Positions 23,423 to 31,633 of a stretch of DNA of 64,000 nucleotides are shown here, in pieces; positions within the stretch are counted from its first letter, which is position 1, and each line of letters starts with the position of its first letter. The notes below the pieces were generated by a model. It searched no databases. It saw only the letters and a list, made by a program, of their open reading frames with translations, and was not told the origin of the DNA. A program made the position numbers and the translations under genes. The DNA comes from Saccharopolyspora endophytica (GTDB lineage: Bacteria; Actinomycetota; Actinomycetes; Mycobacteriales; Pseudonocardiaceae): positions 1 to 64,000 of the forward strand of contig NZ_JAGPXE010000010.1 in the NCBI RefSeq assembly GCF_018070075.1. The letters are read 5' to 3'.

Positions 23423-24525
23423 CCTCACCCAACCTGAGCCTGACAGCCAGTCCGCCCCAGACCCAGGCGTTGTCCGAAGGCACACTCGGAATGGCACTGC
23501 TGCCGATCGAGCGCGGTGATCTCAAGCACGCGCGCCGACTGCTCCGGGAAGCGATCGACGGCGGCGTCAGCACCGGGGCGAACGCGTCGCTGTTCCACGG
23601 CGCCCCCGCCCTGGAGTTCGTGCTCGGCCGCGCCGGTCGGACCGAACCACGGATTCATGAGGCGGTCGACCGGCTCGTGGCCATCCGCCTCGCCTCCGCT
23701 ACCCGACGTCGAGGAAGCCGGTGTCAACCGAGTCTGGCGGAATTCGACCTCATCCGCGGACTCACCGGCCTCGGCGCACTGTTACTCACCCGACCAACGC
23801 GCTCACCACTGCTGACAGAGGTATTGGCCTACCTGGTATCCCTCGCACACCCCGTCACCCTGAGCGAGCCCGCCGACGGCGCCGAGCTACCTGGGTGGTG
23901 GACGCTCGAGTCGCCCGGACACGACGACGCCGTACCCGGCGGTCACAGCAACCATGGCGTCGCACACGGCATCGCCGGGCCACTGGCGTTGCTGGCCCTC
24001 GCCGCCCGCCACGGCATCCGCCCTCCCGGCAGCGATGAGGCGATCAGGGTGTTCGCCGACTGGTTACGCCGCTTCGGCGGCCACTACTGGATGACCCGTG
24101 ACCAGCTTGCCGAACAGGGATACGCGCCCGGCTCGGTGCCGGCGCGGCCGTCCTGGTGCTACGGGGCTCTCGGGATCGCCCGCAGCCTGCAGCTGGCCGC
24201 ACACGCTACCGGCGACCAGCTGGCATGCCGCGCCGCCGAGGACATCGCCCTGTCTGCCCTCGCCGACCCCGCAAGCACCAGCCTGGTCACCGACGCGTCC
24301 CTGTGTCATGGATGGGCAGGGCTGCTGACGGCCACCCGCGCGCTCGCCGTCGACGCCACCGATCCGGGGCGGTTCTCCTTCCACCTCGAGCACCTCAAGG
24401 ACCGGCTGGCGGACGAGCTGGACACGGTCGACAAGCCCGGCTTCCTCGAGGGCCGCACCGGCGCGCTCCTCGCGGCCGACGGCCCTGACCGGACCGGCTG
24501 GACCCGAGCACTGCTGATCACCTAA
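23419..24525 (+). CDS. lanC: Lanthipeptide cyclase LanC
   Basis: The 368-residue protein is a LanC-type zinc enzyme that adds Cys thiols to dehydrated residues. Zinc ligands are visible in order: the Cys of P-S-W-C-Y-G near residue 250, and the adjacent Cys and His of L-C-H-G-W-A-G near 295. The H-G-I-A-G and E-G-R-T-G-A segments of the alpha-toroid are also present. It starts inside the LanB stop codon (ATGA), so the two enzymes are made in step. Confidence 0.92.
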   Translation: MTSPNLSLTASPPQTQALSEGTLGMALLPIERGDLKHARRLLREAIDGGVSTGANASLFHGAPALEFVLGRAGRTEPRIHEAVDRLVAIRLASATRRRGSRCQPSLAEFDLIRGLTGLGALLLTRPTRSPLLTEVLAYLVSLAHPVTLSEPADGAELPGWWTLESPGHDDAVPGGHSNHGVAHGIAGPLALLALAARHGIRPPGSDEAIRVFADWLRRFGGHYWMTRDQLAEQGYAPGSVPARPSWCYGALGIARSLQLAAHATGDQLACRAAEDIALSALADPASTSLVTDASLCHGWAGLLTATRALAVDATDPGRFSFHLEHLKDRLADELDTVDKPGFLEGRTGALLAADGPDRTGWTRALLIT

Positions 24526-24570
24526 CCCGACTCACCCCACATGAGCTGAACAGGAGCGAGGAAAACGCCG

Positions 24571-26619
24571 ATGACCTGGAACGACGAGGACCTGCAGACG
24601 ACGAACGATCAGGAGCCGTGGTCGCAAGCCACCATCGCCTTCCCCGATCCCAGAGGGATCAGCTCTGACGGCGCCGCTGCGCTGGTCTCCGGGTTGGAAG
24701 GGCAGCGGTTCCACTTCCTGCGCAAGGAAGGCAAGCTCCGGCTCCGTGCCGAAAAGCCCGTCGCCGACGTTCTCGACCGGCTCGTCGCCGACCAGCACGC
24801 GACCAGCTGGGCGCCCGGAATCTACGAGCCGGAGGTCGAGGCATTCGGCGGCGCGGAAGGCATGGCGATCGCCCACGAGCTGTTCTGCGCCGACAGCCCG
24901 GCAGCGCTGGCCGCCACCGGCGATTCGCGCAACCGCGAACGCTGCATCCTGCTGCTGTCCACGCTCCACCGAGCGGCAGGATTGGATCCCTTCGAGATCG
25001 GTGATGTCTGGTCCCGACTCGCCGCGCTCCGACCGTCGGTCATTCCACCCGATGAGCAGGAACAGTCCTCGCGGCTCGCTGCGATGCGGCGCCTGATGCA
25101 CGCCGACGCCGCTCAACGCGAGACCACCGAAAAACACTGGTCCGAGCGCGTTGCCGCCTTCACGGCAGCCGGGAGCGCGCTTGCCGACCTCGCGTCGACC
25201 GGTCGATTGACCAGAGGCCTGCGCGCGGTGCTGGCCCACCACGCGATTTTCGCGTTCAACCGCGCGGGCACCCCACCCGCCGAGCAGGCCGCCGTGGCCT
25301 GGCTGGCCCAGCAAACCACCTTCGACAGCGATGTTTCGACCACCGTGTCGCCCTCGGACACGCGCTCGCCGGCCCCTAACCTTCCGCGGATGAACAACAT
25401 GATCACCACTGACCCCGCCGAGCTCCGCGAAGAGCTCGTGGCCCGCCTGACCGCATCCGGGCGCCTGCAGACCCAAGAGATCATCGACGCATTCCGCACC
25501 GTCGAACGCCACACCTTCGTGCCCGACGCCGACCCGGCCACCGCCTATGGCGAGGGCACCGTCCCTATCAAAGACGCCCTTGACGACGGCGAAACGATCT
25601 CCTGCATCTCCGCCCCGTCAATCGTGGCGACCCAACTCGAACAGCTCGCCCCACAACCTGGCCACCGCGTCCTGGAAGCTGGCGCTGCGACCGGCTACAA
25701 CGCCGCGCTGCTGGGTCGACTCGTCGGACCTGGCGGACATGTGTGGACCGTGGACGTCGACGAAGACCTGGTCTCCGGTGCGGCCGCCAACCTGGCGGCC
25801 GCCGGTATCGAGAACGTGACCGCCTTGCTGGGCGATGGCGCGGCCGGATTGCCCGAGCAGGCTCCGTTTGACCGGATTCAGTTCACCGTCGGTGCCGGCG
25901 ACATTCCCACCCGCGTCTTGGATCAGCTCGCCCCTGCCGGTCGGCTGGTGATTCCCATGCGCATCCGTGGGTCGATCTCGCGGTCGTTCGCCTTCGAGCG
26001 CGACGCCAACGGTCTGACGTGGAAGACAGTCTCCTGCGAGATGGCCACGTTCATTCCGCTGCGCAAAGGCGTCGCCGACGACATTCGTACCCTCGTCCAC
26101 CACGACGGACCTGGTGATGTCCACCTGGAGACCTACACCGAACAGCAGGTGGACCGCGACGCGATGCGCAGCATCCTCGATCAACCCGCGCACAAGATCT
26201 ACACCGGCATGAAGCTCCGCCAGGGCTTCTCCTGGGAATGGGTCTACCTGCACCTCGCCTGCACACTGCCCAACGGCCTGTCCCGCATGCCCGGACAGCG
26301 CCCGGGCTTCACGCCGCATTTCGCATGGGGCTCCATGGCCGCCCTCGACGGCGACAGCCTCGCCTACCTCACCGTGCGCACAGGAGACGACGAAGACGGC
26401 CGCTATTGGGAGCCCGGCGTCATCGGCCACGGCCCGCGCGCCACCGAGCTGGCCGACCAGGTCGCCACCGAATTCGCCACCTGGGCCCGCGAACGAGGCA
26501 ACGACGCCCCCGAACCCGGTTTCCGGATGGCCACCGACACCCACCGCGACCTCCTCGAAGCCGCCGACCCCCGGTTCGTCATCGACAAACCCCACAGCCG
26601 ACTGGTCATCGACTGGTGA
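24571..26619 (+). CDS. Fusion of LanB-type elimination domain with FxLD-system PCMT-like methyltransferase
   Basis: The 682-residue protein has two halves. Residues 1 to about 265 resemble the thiopeptide/SpaB C-terminal domain, which removes glutamate to give dehydroamino acids. From about 280 follows a protein-L-isoaspartate-type methyltransferase: RHTFVPDADPATAYGEGTVP, ISAPSIVATQLEQL, and the SAM-binding VLEAGAATGYNAALLG and VWTVDVDEDL. In FxLD clusters such enzymes methylate a core Asp, leading to succinimide or isoaspartate. An AGGAGCGAGG ribosome site precedes ATG 24571. It completes the split dehydratase of this cluster. Confidence 0.88.
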   Translation: MTWNDEDLQTTNDQEPWSQATIAFPDPRGISSDGAAALVSGLEGQRFHFLRKEGKLRLRAEKPVADVLDRLVADQHATSWAPGIYEPEVEAFGGAEGMAIAHELFCADSPAALAATGDSRNRERCILLLSTLHRAAGLDPFEIGDVWSRLAALRPSVIPPDEQEQSSRLAAMRRLMHADAAQRETTEKHWSERVAAFTAAGSALADLASTGRLTRGLRAVLAHHAIFAFNRAGTPPAEQAAVAWLAQQTTFDSDVSTTVSPSDTRSPAPNLPRMNNMITTDPAELREELVARLTASGRLQTQEIIDAFRTVERHTFVPDADPATAYGEGTVPIKDALDDGETISCISAPSIVATQLEQLAPQPGHRVLEAGAATGYNAALLGRLVGPGGHVWTVDVDEDLVSGAAANLAAAGIENVTALLGDGAAGLPEQAPFDRIQFTVGAGDIPTRVLDQLAPAGRLVIPMRIRGSISRSFAFERDANGLTWKTVSCEMATFIPLRKGVADDIRTLVHHDGPGDVHLETYTEQQVDRDAMRSILDQPAHKIYTGMKLRQGFSWEWVYLHLACTLPNGLSRMPGQRPGFTPHFAWGSMAALDGDSLAYLTVRTGDDEDGRYWEPGVIGHGPRATELADQVATEFATWARERGNDAPEPGFRMATDTHRDLLEAADPRFVIDKPHSRLVIDW

Positions 26620-27743
26620 CGACCGTGGCCCCAGCCGTGAACCCCGCGCTCGCCGAACAGATCCCCCTGGTGCGCCGCCCCAAACCACTCGGGCTACCCC
26701 TGGAGAAGCGGATCGCGGAGCTCACCGCACTGACCGACTGGCCTGCTGGCGCGGACCACCACCAACAGGTAGCCCGCGCCAGCGGCGTCATCAACGTCGC
26801 CGCCCTCATCGCCTCCGACATCGGCCTTGCACATCTCGCTGAAGACCTCTGCTGGCGTCTGCACACGATCTTCGCCGAGCCGCGGGATGTCACCCCCGAT
26901 GTTGCTGTGATGGCATTGATGCCACTGACCAACATCGCGCGTCTACTCATCCGCGAAGGCAAGCCCACCGAGGCCTACGAACTGCTCCAGCAGCTCTATC
27001 ACGCAGCCCGACACCGCGAGGTGGCCACGATCCGCGGCCAGGACATCGACCTCTCGGCCTGGACTCACACCCGTGAACACCACCGCCGCATCTGCACGGA
27101 ACTGTGGAGCACGGTGCTCATCGACGGCGCCCGCGCCCTGGCGCGCGCTGGGTGCTGGACCCACGCTGCCGAAACGATCGCCGCCCATCGCGGCATCGGA
27201 AACCGGCTCCTCGACGGCCGCCAAATCAAGATCATGGCCCTGCTCGAACAAGACCACCGCTCGCAGGCGACGGCCCTGATCGACTCCACCATCCCCAGCG
27301 AAACCTGGGAAACAGCCGTCGGCCAACTTCTACGCCTGTCCTGCAGACAAGGCAGCTCGACAGATCGACGCGACCAAGTCGATTCCGCGGTCGACACGAC
27401 GCTTGCGCTGATGAACGACACAGAACCCAGCACCACAGCTTTCCGAGTCCGCCTGGGGGTGACCACATTGGACCTGGCTGGCGACCTCTCCACTAAGACA
27501 ATCACGCAGTTGCGACAGACAGTCGTCTCCGCCGCGCTCTCAGACGCTTACGCCGCACGCGAAGCCATGCGGAACCAGACGCTCTGTGCCCAGCTCACCA
27601 CTGAACAAAAACACCAACTCACCGCCGTACTCGCCGTCTCAGGGCTCGACCAACGAACGATGTCCGCAGGCCAGGACCAGGACATCACCACTGCGGTCCA
27701 CCACGCCGAAGAGCACCTGCGGACGCTGATCAGGCACCGGTGA
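26616..27743 (+). CDS. Unknown helical protein at end of lanthipeptide operon
   Basis: The 375-residue protein starts at GTG 26616 in a GTGA overlap with the methyltransferase gene, so it is translationally coupled to the cluster. It is almost wholly helical with a repeat-like look resembling TPR (IAELTALTDWPAGADHHQQV; LIREGKPTEAYELLQQLYHA; DGARALARAGCWTHAAETIA). There is no signal peptide or catalytic motif. A scaffold or regulatory role in the pathway is possible. The earlier in-frame start at 26238 lies inside the methyltransferase gene and is rejected. Confidence 0.75.
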   Translation: MTTVAPAVNPALAEQIPLVRRPKPLGLPLEKRIAELTALTDWPAGADHHQQVARASGVINVAALIASDIGLAHLAEDLCWRLHTIFAEPRDVTPDVAVMALMPLTNIARLLIREGKPTEAYELLQQLYHAARHREVATIRGQDIDLSAWTHTREHHRRICTELWSTVLIDGARALARAGCWTHAAETIAAHRGIGNRLLDGRQIKIMALLEQDHRSQATALIDSTIPSETWETAVGQLLRLSCRQGSSTDRRDQVDSAVDTTLALMNDTEPSTTAFRVRLGVTTLDLAGDLSTKTITQLRQTVVSAALSDAYAAREAMRNQTLCAQLTTEQKHQLTAVLAVSGLDQRTMSAGQDQDITTAVHHAEEHLRTLIRHR

Positions 27744-27930
27744 CGGTCGAGCCAGTTTCGAGGTCGGCTCGACCGGCGAGCATCCAGGAGGCGTTGGTGT
27801 GGCGGAGGTCGTGGATGTGGTGGGTCGGTAGTGTCCGTGGGTTCGGCTGTGGCGGTGGTAGGTGGTGATGGCGGTGCGGCAGTGCTGGCAGCGGCATCCG
27901 GTGTTATAGCGGCCAAGCTTGCACGAGAGT
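27730..27930 (-). pseudogene. Tyrosine integrase remnant with CxCxxC stretch
   Basis: A leftward frame ending at 27730 encodes HHIHDLRHTNASWMLAGRA, which carries the H-x-L-R-H motif (catalytic Arg and His) of tyrosine recombinases. The family continues for another 40-odd residues to the catalytic Tyr, but here the frame stops after about 10. Just upstream, in another frame, lies GRYNTGCRCQHCRTA, a Cys cluster known from small actinobacterial element proteins. Both are debris of an integration module. The rest of 27931-28078 holds nothing I can support. Confidence 0.6.
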
Positions 27931-28078
27931 GGCGGCGTGGGCGGAATTCGACCGCGGATGAGCTGACAGTGTGAGAACCGCAGCGAGCAACAAGTCCGCT
28001 GCCAGAAACAAAAGATCCCACGGAGCCCGAAGGCCCGCGGGGTACCTCGAACGCGAAAGTTTGGGCTTTCCCTTCGGT

Positions 28079-28504
28079 TTACGTGGCGCTGTTGTCGGCG
28101 TTGGCGTGGTTTTCGATGATGCGGCAGACGACGGCGTTTTCGCCGCGGCGCTGGCCTTCGCGGGCGGTACGGCGGGCTGTGGCCAGTGAGCGGCGCAGCT
28201 GGCGTAGTTCACGGAGGGTGCGGTCGATGTCGGCGATGTGGGCGTCGAGCAGTTCGGTGACCCGCCCGCATGGCGCCGCGCCGTCGCGCTGCAGGTCGAT
28301 GATGTCTTTGATCTCGGGCAGGGTCAGGCCCAGGGTTTTGGCCTGGCGGATGAATCGCAGCACCTCGATGTCGTCGTCGGTGAAGATCCGGTAGCCGGCC
28401 TGCGTGCGTTCAGCAGGCGGTAGGAGTCCCTTGGACTCCCAGAGCCGGACCGCTTTCGCGGTCACGCCTGCGGCCTGGGCCGCAGCACCCACGGTCATGT
28501 CCAC
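28079..28504 (-). CDS. MerR-family metal-responsive regulator
   Basis: The 141-residue protein has the MerR winged helix (VGAAAQAAGVTAKAVRLWES, then AGYRIFTDDDIEVLRFI), a long dimerisation helix and the G-A-A-P-C-G segment where metal-sensing members place ligands. Only one Cys sits in the usual loop region and a second lies near the C-terminus (VVCRII), so the metal is uncertain; copper-type sensing fits the CopZ and P1B ATPase opposite. I choose GTG 28504, 6 bases behind GGAG, rather than the 28534 start, which would sit almost on the operator. Confidence 0.88.
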   Translation of the reverse strand: MDMTVGAAAQAAGVTAKAVRLWESKGLLPPAERTQAGYRIFTDDDIEVLRFIRQAKTLGLTLPEIKDIIDLQRDGAAPCGRVTELLDAHIADIDRTLRELRQLRRSLATARRTAREGQRRGENAVVCRIIENHANADNSAT

Positions 28505-28536
28505 AACTGTCTCCTCTCGCGTGGCTGCGCTCATCC

Positions 28537-28568
28537 TTGACCTTACCCCTGGGGCAGGGTTCTAGCGT
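28537..28568 (+). promoter_or_regulatory. MerR-type promoter of metal operon
   Basis: A -35 TTGACC at 28537-28542 and a -10-like TAGCGT at 28563-28568 are separated by 20 bases, the over-long spacer typical of MerR-controlled promoters. The spacer holds an imperfect dyad (ACCTTACCCC with GGGGCAGGGT), the expected MerR site. Confidence 0.75.
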
Positions 28569-28615
28569 GCTTTCGAGATGAAAAACCACAGGTCAGGAGA
28601 ACGGAGGGCGTGGTC

Positions 28616-28837
28616 ATGGAGACGTTGGTGTTGCAGGTGTTGGGGATGTCGTGCGGCGGTTGTGAGCAGCGGATCGACGCGGTGTTGCGCCGGGTCGAGG
28701 GGGTGCGGGATGTCACCGCGGATCACACCACCGGTGCGGTGCGGGTCCGCATCGGCCCGGAACTGTCCGATCGCGGTGTGCTGGTCGAGCGGCTGGAGAC
28801 CGCCGGTTACGAGGTTGTCGAGGGGGCGAGCCAGTGA
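28616..28837 (+). CDS. CopZ-like heavy-metal-associated domain protein
   Basis: A 73-residue protein with a single HMA fold and the metal site M-S-C-G-G-C at residues 11-16. It should bind a soft metal such as Cu(I) and hand it to the ATPase encoded directly behind it with a 4-base overlap. ATG 28616 has GGAGG at proper distance; GTG 28610 is too close. It is controlled by the MerR-type promoter upstream. Confidence 0.88.
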   Translation: METLVLQVLGMSCGGCEQRIDAVLRRVEGVRDVTADHTTGAVRVRIGPELSDRGVLVERLETAGYEVVEGASQ

Positions 28838-31293
28838 GCACGACCGTCGCGGATCAGCCGGAGTTGTGGGCCTCCGAGCCCAGTCCCACGCCGGGGCATG
28901 AGCGGATTCGGGCCCGGATCGGGGGGCTTCACTGCTCGCTGTGCACCGGCACGATCGAGAAGGCCCTGGGACGGCTGGACGGGGTGGGCACGGTGGCGGT
29001 GAGCCTGACCCACGAGCAGGCCCTGGTCGACTACGAGCCCGCGCGTGTCTCGCCCGATCGGATCTTGGGCACATTGCGGGATATCGGCTATGACCTGTAT
29101 GACCCGCGCAAGCTGCGGGCGTTCGAGGACGAAGAACGCGACCTGCTGCGCGAGGGCAAACGCCTGTTCACCGCGATCGGCGTGAGTCTGGCCGCGATGG
29201 TGCAGATCGCCGAGGGCTGGTGGACGATCGCGTGCGCCACCCTGCTGGTCGGGGCGCTGGCGCTGGTGTTCTCGATCCTGCGCCCCACCGGGCGGGCGCG
29301 GGCGGCGGGGTGGGCCGCCGCGGTCGCCGCCCCCGGTGCGCTGGCCCTGGCGGCCCGCTTCGCGGGGTGGCTGGATCCGCCGGTCAACGGGTGGATCGCC
29401 GCCGCCCTGGCGGGGGTGATGGTGTTCGGGGTGGCCCCGCACATTCTGCGGATGGCGTATCAGTCCGCCCGCCGCGGCATCCTCAACCAGCACGTGCTGC
29501 TGGAGATTGGAGCGTTCGCCGGCATCACCGGCGGCATCATCGGCCTGACCGGCGTCCTGTCGGACTATCCGACCGCGGAGTTCTTCGCGGTGGCGGCGAT
29601 CGTGGGGACCTACCACATCTTCTCCGAGTGGCTGTCGTTGCTGGTCAAGACTCGCTCCAGTCAGTCGATCAAGAAACTGCTGGACCTGCAGCCCGACCTG
29701 GCCCGCCTGGTCACCGACTCCGGCGAGTCCGAGGTGCCCGTCGAGCAGGTCGAGGTCGGCCAGCTCGTGCGGGTCCGGCCCGGCGAGCGCATCCCCCTGG
29801 ACGGGCGCATCCGCTCCGGCTACTCGGCCATCGACTTCGCGTTGGTCACCGGGGAACCGGTTCCCACCGAGCGTGGACCGGACGAGGACGTCGTGGGCGG
29901 AGCGATCAACGGCACGGGCAGCCTGCTGGTCGAGGTCACCGCGTCCGGAGCGGAAGGTTTCCTGGCCCAGGTGGTGCGCCACGTCGAGGATTCCCGGGCG
30001 CTCAAGCCCGGCATCCTGCACCTGGTCGACAGGGTGCTGCGCGTCTACACGCCCACTGTGCTCAGCGTGGCCGCGATCGCGCTGCTGGCCTGGCTCGGTG
30101 CGGGGTGGGTGACGTCTGGGCAGCCGGACGTGCACCGGGCGGTGTTCGCCGCCCTCGGGGTGCTGGTGATGGGCTACCCGTGTGCGGTCGGGATCGCCGC
30201 GCCGCTGGCCATCGTGCGCGGCACCGGGCACGCCGCCGACCGGGGCATCGTCATGCGCACCGGCGAGGCGTTCCAGACTTTCCGGCTGGTGCGCCGCATC
30301 GTGCTGGACAAGACCGGCACCGTCACCGAAGGCCGCCCCACTGTGCGGGCCGTCGCCTCCACCGACGGTGACACCGCCGCCGTGCTGGCGCTGACCGCCG
30401 CGGCCGAGCACCACTCCGAACACCCCTTGGCCCGCGCTGTCATGGCTGCGGCCGAGGAGGCGGGCGTGACCGTGGCGCAGGCGCACGACTTTGAGTCGAT
30501 GACCGGCTCCGGGGTGCGTGCCACGGTCGACGGCCAGCACGTGTTGGTGGGCCGCCCTGGATTGCTCACCGACACCGGCGTGGACGTGGCGGGGTTGTCG
30601 GACTGGATCACCAAGCAGGAAGCAACCGGGCACACCGTCATCGCGGTGGCCGCTGACCAGGTGCTGCGGGGTGCGATCGCGCTGGGCGACCAGCTACGGG
30701 CCGACGCCGCCGCGGCGGTCGCGGCCATGCGCCGGGCCGGGATGGAGCCGGTGTTGGTCACCGGCGACAACGACCGTGCCGCACGCCACGTCGCAGGCCA
30801 GCTCGGCATCGAGCAGGTGCACGCCGGGGTGCGCCCGGACGGCAAGGCCGAGATCGTGCGCGAGTTGCAGGCCGATGGCACCCGTGTGGCCATGGTCGGC
30901 GACGGCATCAACGATGCCCCAGCGCTGATGCAGGCCGACGTGGGGCTGGCTGCTGGCGGCGGTACCGACATCGCGGTGGAATCCGCCGACATCGTCCTGC
31001 TGCGCGAGGATGTCACGGCGGTCCTCGACGCCCGTGAGATCAGCGCCCGCGCCTACCGGCGCACCCGGACCAACGTCGGTTTGGCGTTCACCTTCAACGG
31101 TCTGGGCATCCCGTTGGCCTCGACCGGGCTGATCTCCCCGGTGTGGGCCATGGTCGCCATGGCTGCCTCCGTGACCACGATCTTCCTTAACTCCTTCGGC
31201 ACCCGCCCTTCCCTGCTGATCAACGCCATCACCAGCGTCGGCCGCGCCCGCGGCGCAGCAGATCAGCAATCCGCCGAGCGAACTGTGGCTTGA
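28834..31293 (+). CDS. P1B-type heavy-metal transporting ATPase with unusual Tyr-Pro-Cys membrane motif
   Basis: The 819-residue protein has an N-terminal HMA domain (G-G-L-H-C-S-L-C), a run of transmembrane helices, the V-T-G-E-P actuator motif, the phosphorylation site D-K-T-G-T, the S-E-H-P-L-A nucleotide-domain motif and G-D-G-I-N-D-A-P. In the sixth membrane segment the usual Cys-Pro-Cys is Tyr-Pro-Cys (VLVMGYPCAVGIAAPLAIV). That residue sets metal choice, so this may not be an ordinary copper pump. It is coupled to the CopZ-like gene and responds to the MerR-type regulator. Confidence 0.9.
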   Translation: MSTTVADQPELWASEPSPTPGHERIRARIGGLHCSLCTGTIEKALGRLDGVGTVAVSLTHEQALVDYEPARVSPDRILGTLRDIGYDLYDPRKLRAFEDEERDLLREGKRLFTAIGVSLAAMVQIAEGWWTIACATLLVGALALVFSILRPTGRARAAGWAAAVAAPGALALAARFAGWLDPPVNGWIAAALAGVMVFGVAPHILRMAYQSARRGILNQHVLLEIGAFAGITGGIIGLTGVLSDYPTAEFFAVAAIVGTYHIFSEWLSLLVKTRSSQSIKKLLDLQPDLARLVTDSGESEVPVEQVEVGQLVRVRPGERIPLDGRIRSGYSAIDFALVTGEPVPTERGPDEDVVGGAINGTGSLLVEVTASGAEGFLAQVVRHVEDSRALKPGILHLVDRVLRVYTPTVLSVAAIALLAWLGAGWVTSGQPDVHRAVFAALGVLVMGYPCAVGIAAPLAIVRGTGHAADRGIVMRTGEAFQTFRLVRRIVLDKTGTVTEGRPTVRAVASTDGDTAAVLALTAAAEHHSEHPLARAVMAAAEEAGVTVAQAHDFESMTGSGVRATVDGQHVLVGRPGLLTDTGVDVAGLSDWITKQEATGHTVIAVAADQVLRGAIALGDQLRADAAAAVAAMRRAGMEPVLVTGDNDRAARHVAGQLGIEQVHAGVRPDGKAEIVRELQADGTRVAMVGDGINDAPALMQADVGLAAGGGTDIAVESADIVLLREDVTAVLDAREISARAYRRTRTNVGLAFTFNGLGIPLASTGLISPVWAMVAMAASVTTIFLNSFGTRPSLLINAITSVGRARGAADQQSAERTVA

Positions 31294-31359
31294 TCAGTCG
31301 CGAAATAACCAAGTCTGACCATCCGCCACTGGTTCCGGGAACGGTCCTCGGAGCAGGAT

Positions 31360-31545
31360 TCTGACAAGACCGTCGCTCCCCGCGGGATGCTGGCGCTACC
31401 GGCCGCCGCGGTGTTTGTGGTCTGCGCGCAGATCTCCATGGGCGCCCCGTTGATCCCGAGGTTGGGCGAGGTGCTCAACACCTCGCCCAACCTAGTTGGG
31501 CTGGCCGTACCCGCCCACGTGTACGCATCTGTCTTGGGCTCTGGG
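31360..31545 (+). pseudogene. N-terminal remnant of an MFS transporter
   Basis: The frame starting at ATG 31387 encodes LALPAAAVFVVCAQISMGAP and then a GLAVPAHVYA segment. This is a first transmembrane helix with a P-L-I-P-R-L-G loop of the kind that begins major facilitator proteins. After about 50 residues the sequence loses all membrane character. The gap 31294-31633 thus holds a short gene fragment and nothing else. It contains a 15-bp perfect hairpin (31459-31473 with 31479-31493). Confidence 0.5.
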
Positions 31546-31633
31546 GACGAGAGCTTGGCTTGGAGCAGCAGACGTGCGGAGAATTTAAGGCGAACGGTTA
31601 CGTGTTCTTTCGCTGGTGCCCAGATCCAGAAAT

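Noticed and set aside
27904..28212. Leftward 102-codon frame overlapping the MerR gene
   Set aside because: Overlaps the MerR gene in another frame and has low-complexity composition.
28807..30633. 608-codon leftward frame opposite the P1B ATPase
   Set aside because: Antisense shadow caused by high third-position GC; it lacks protein-like composition and covers a well-supported gene.
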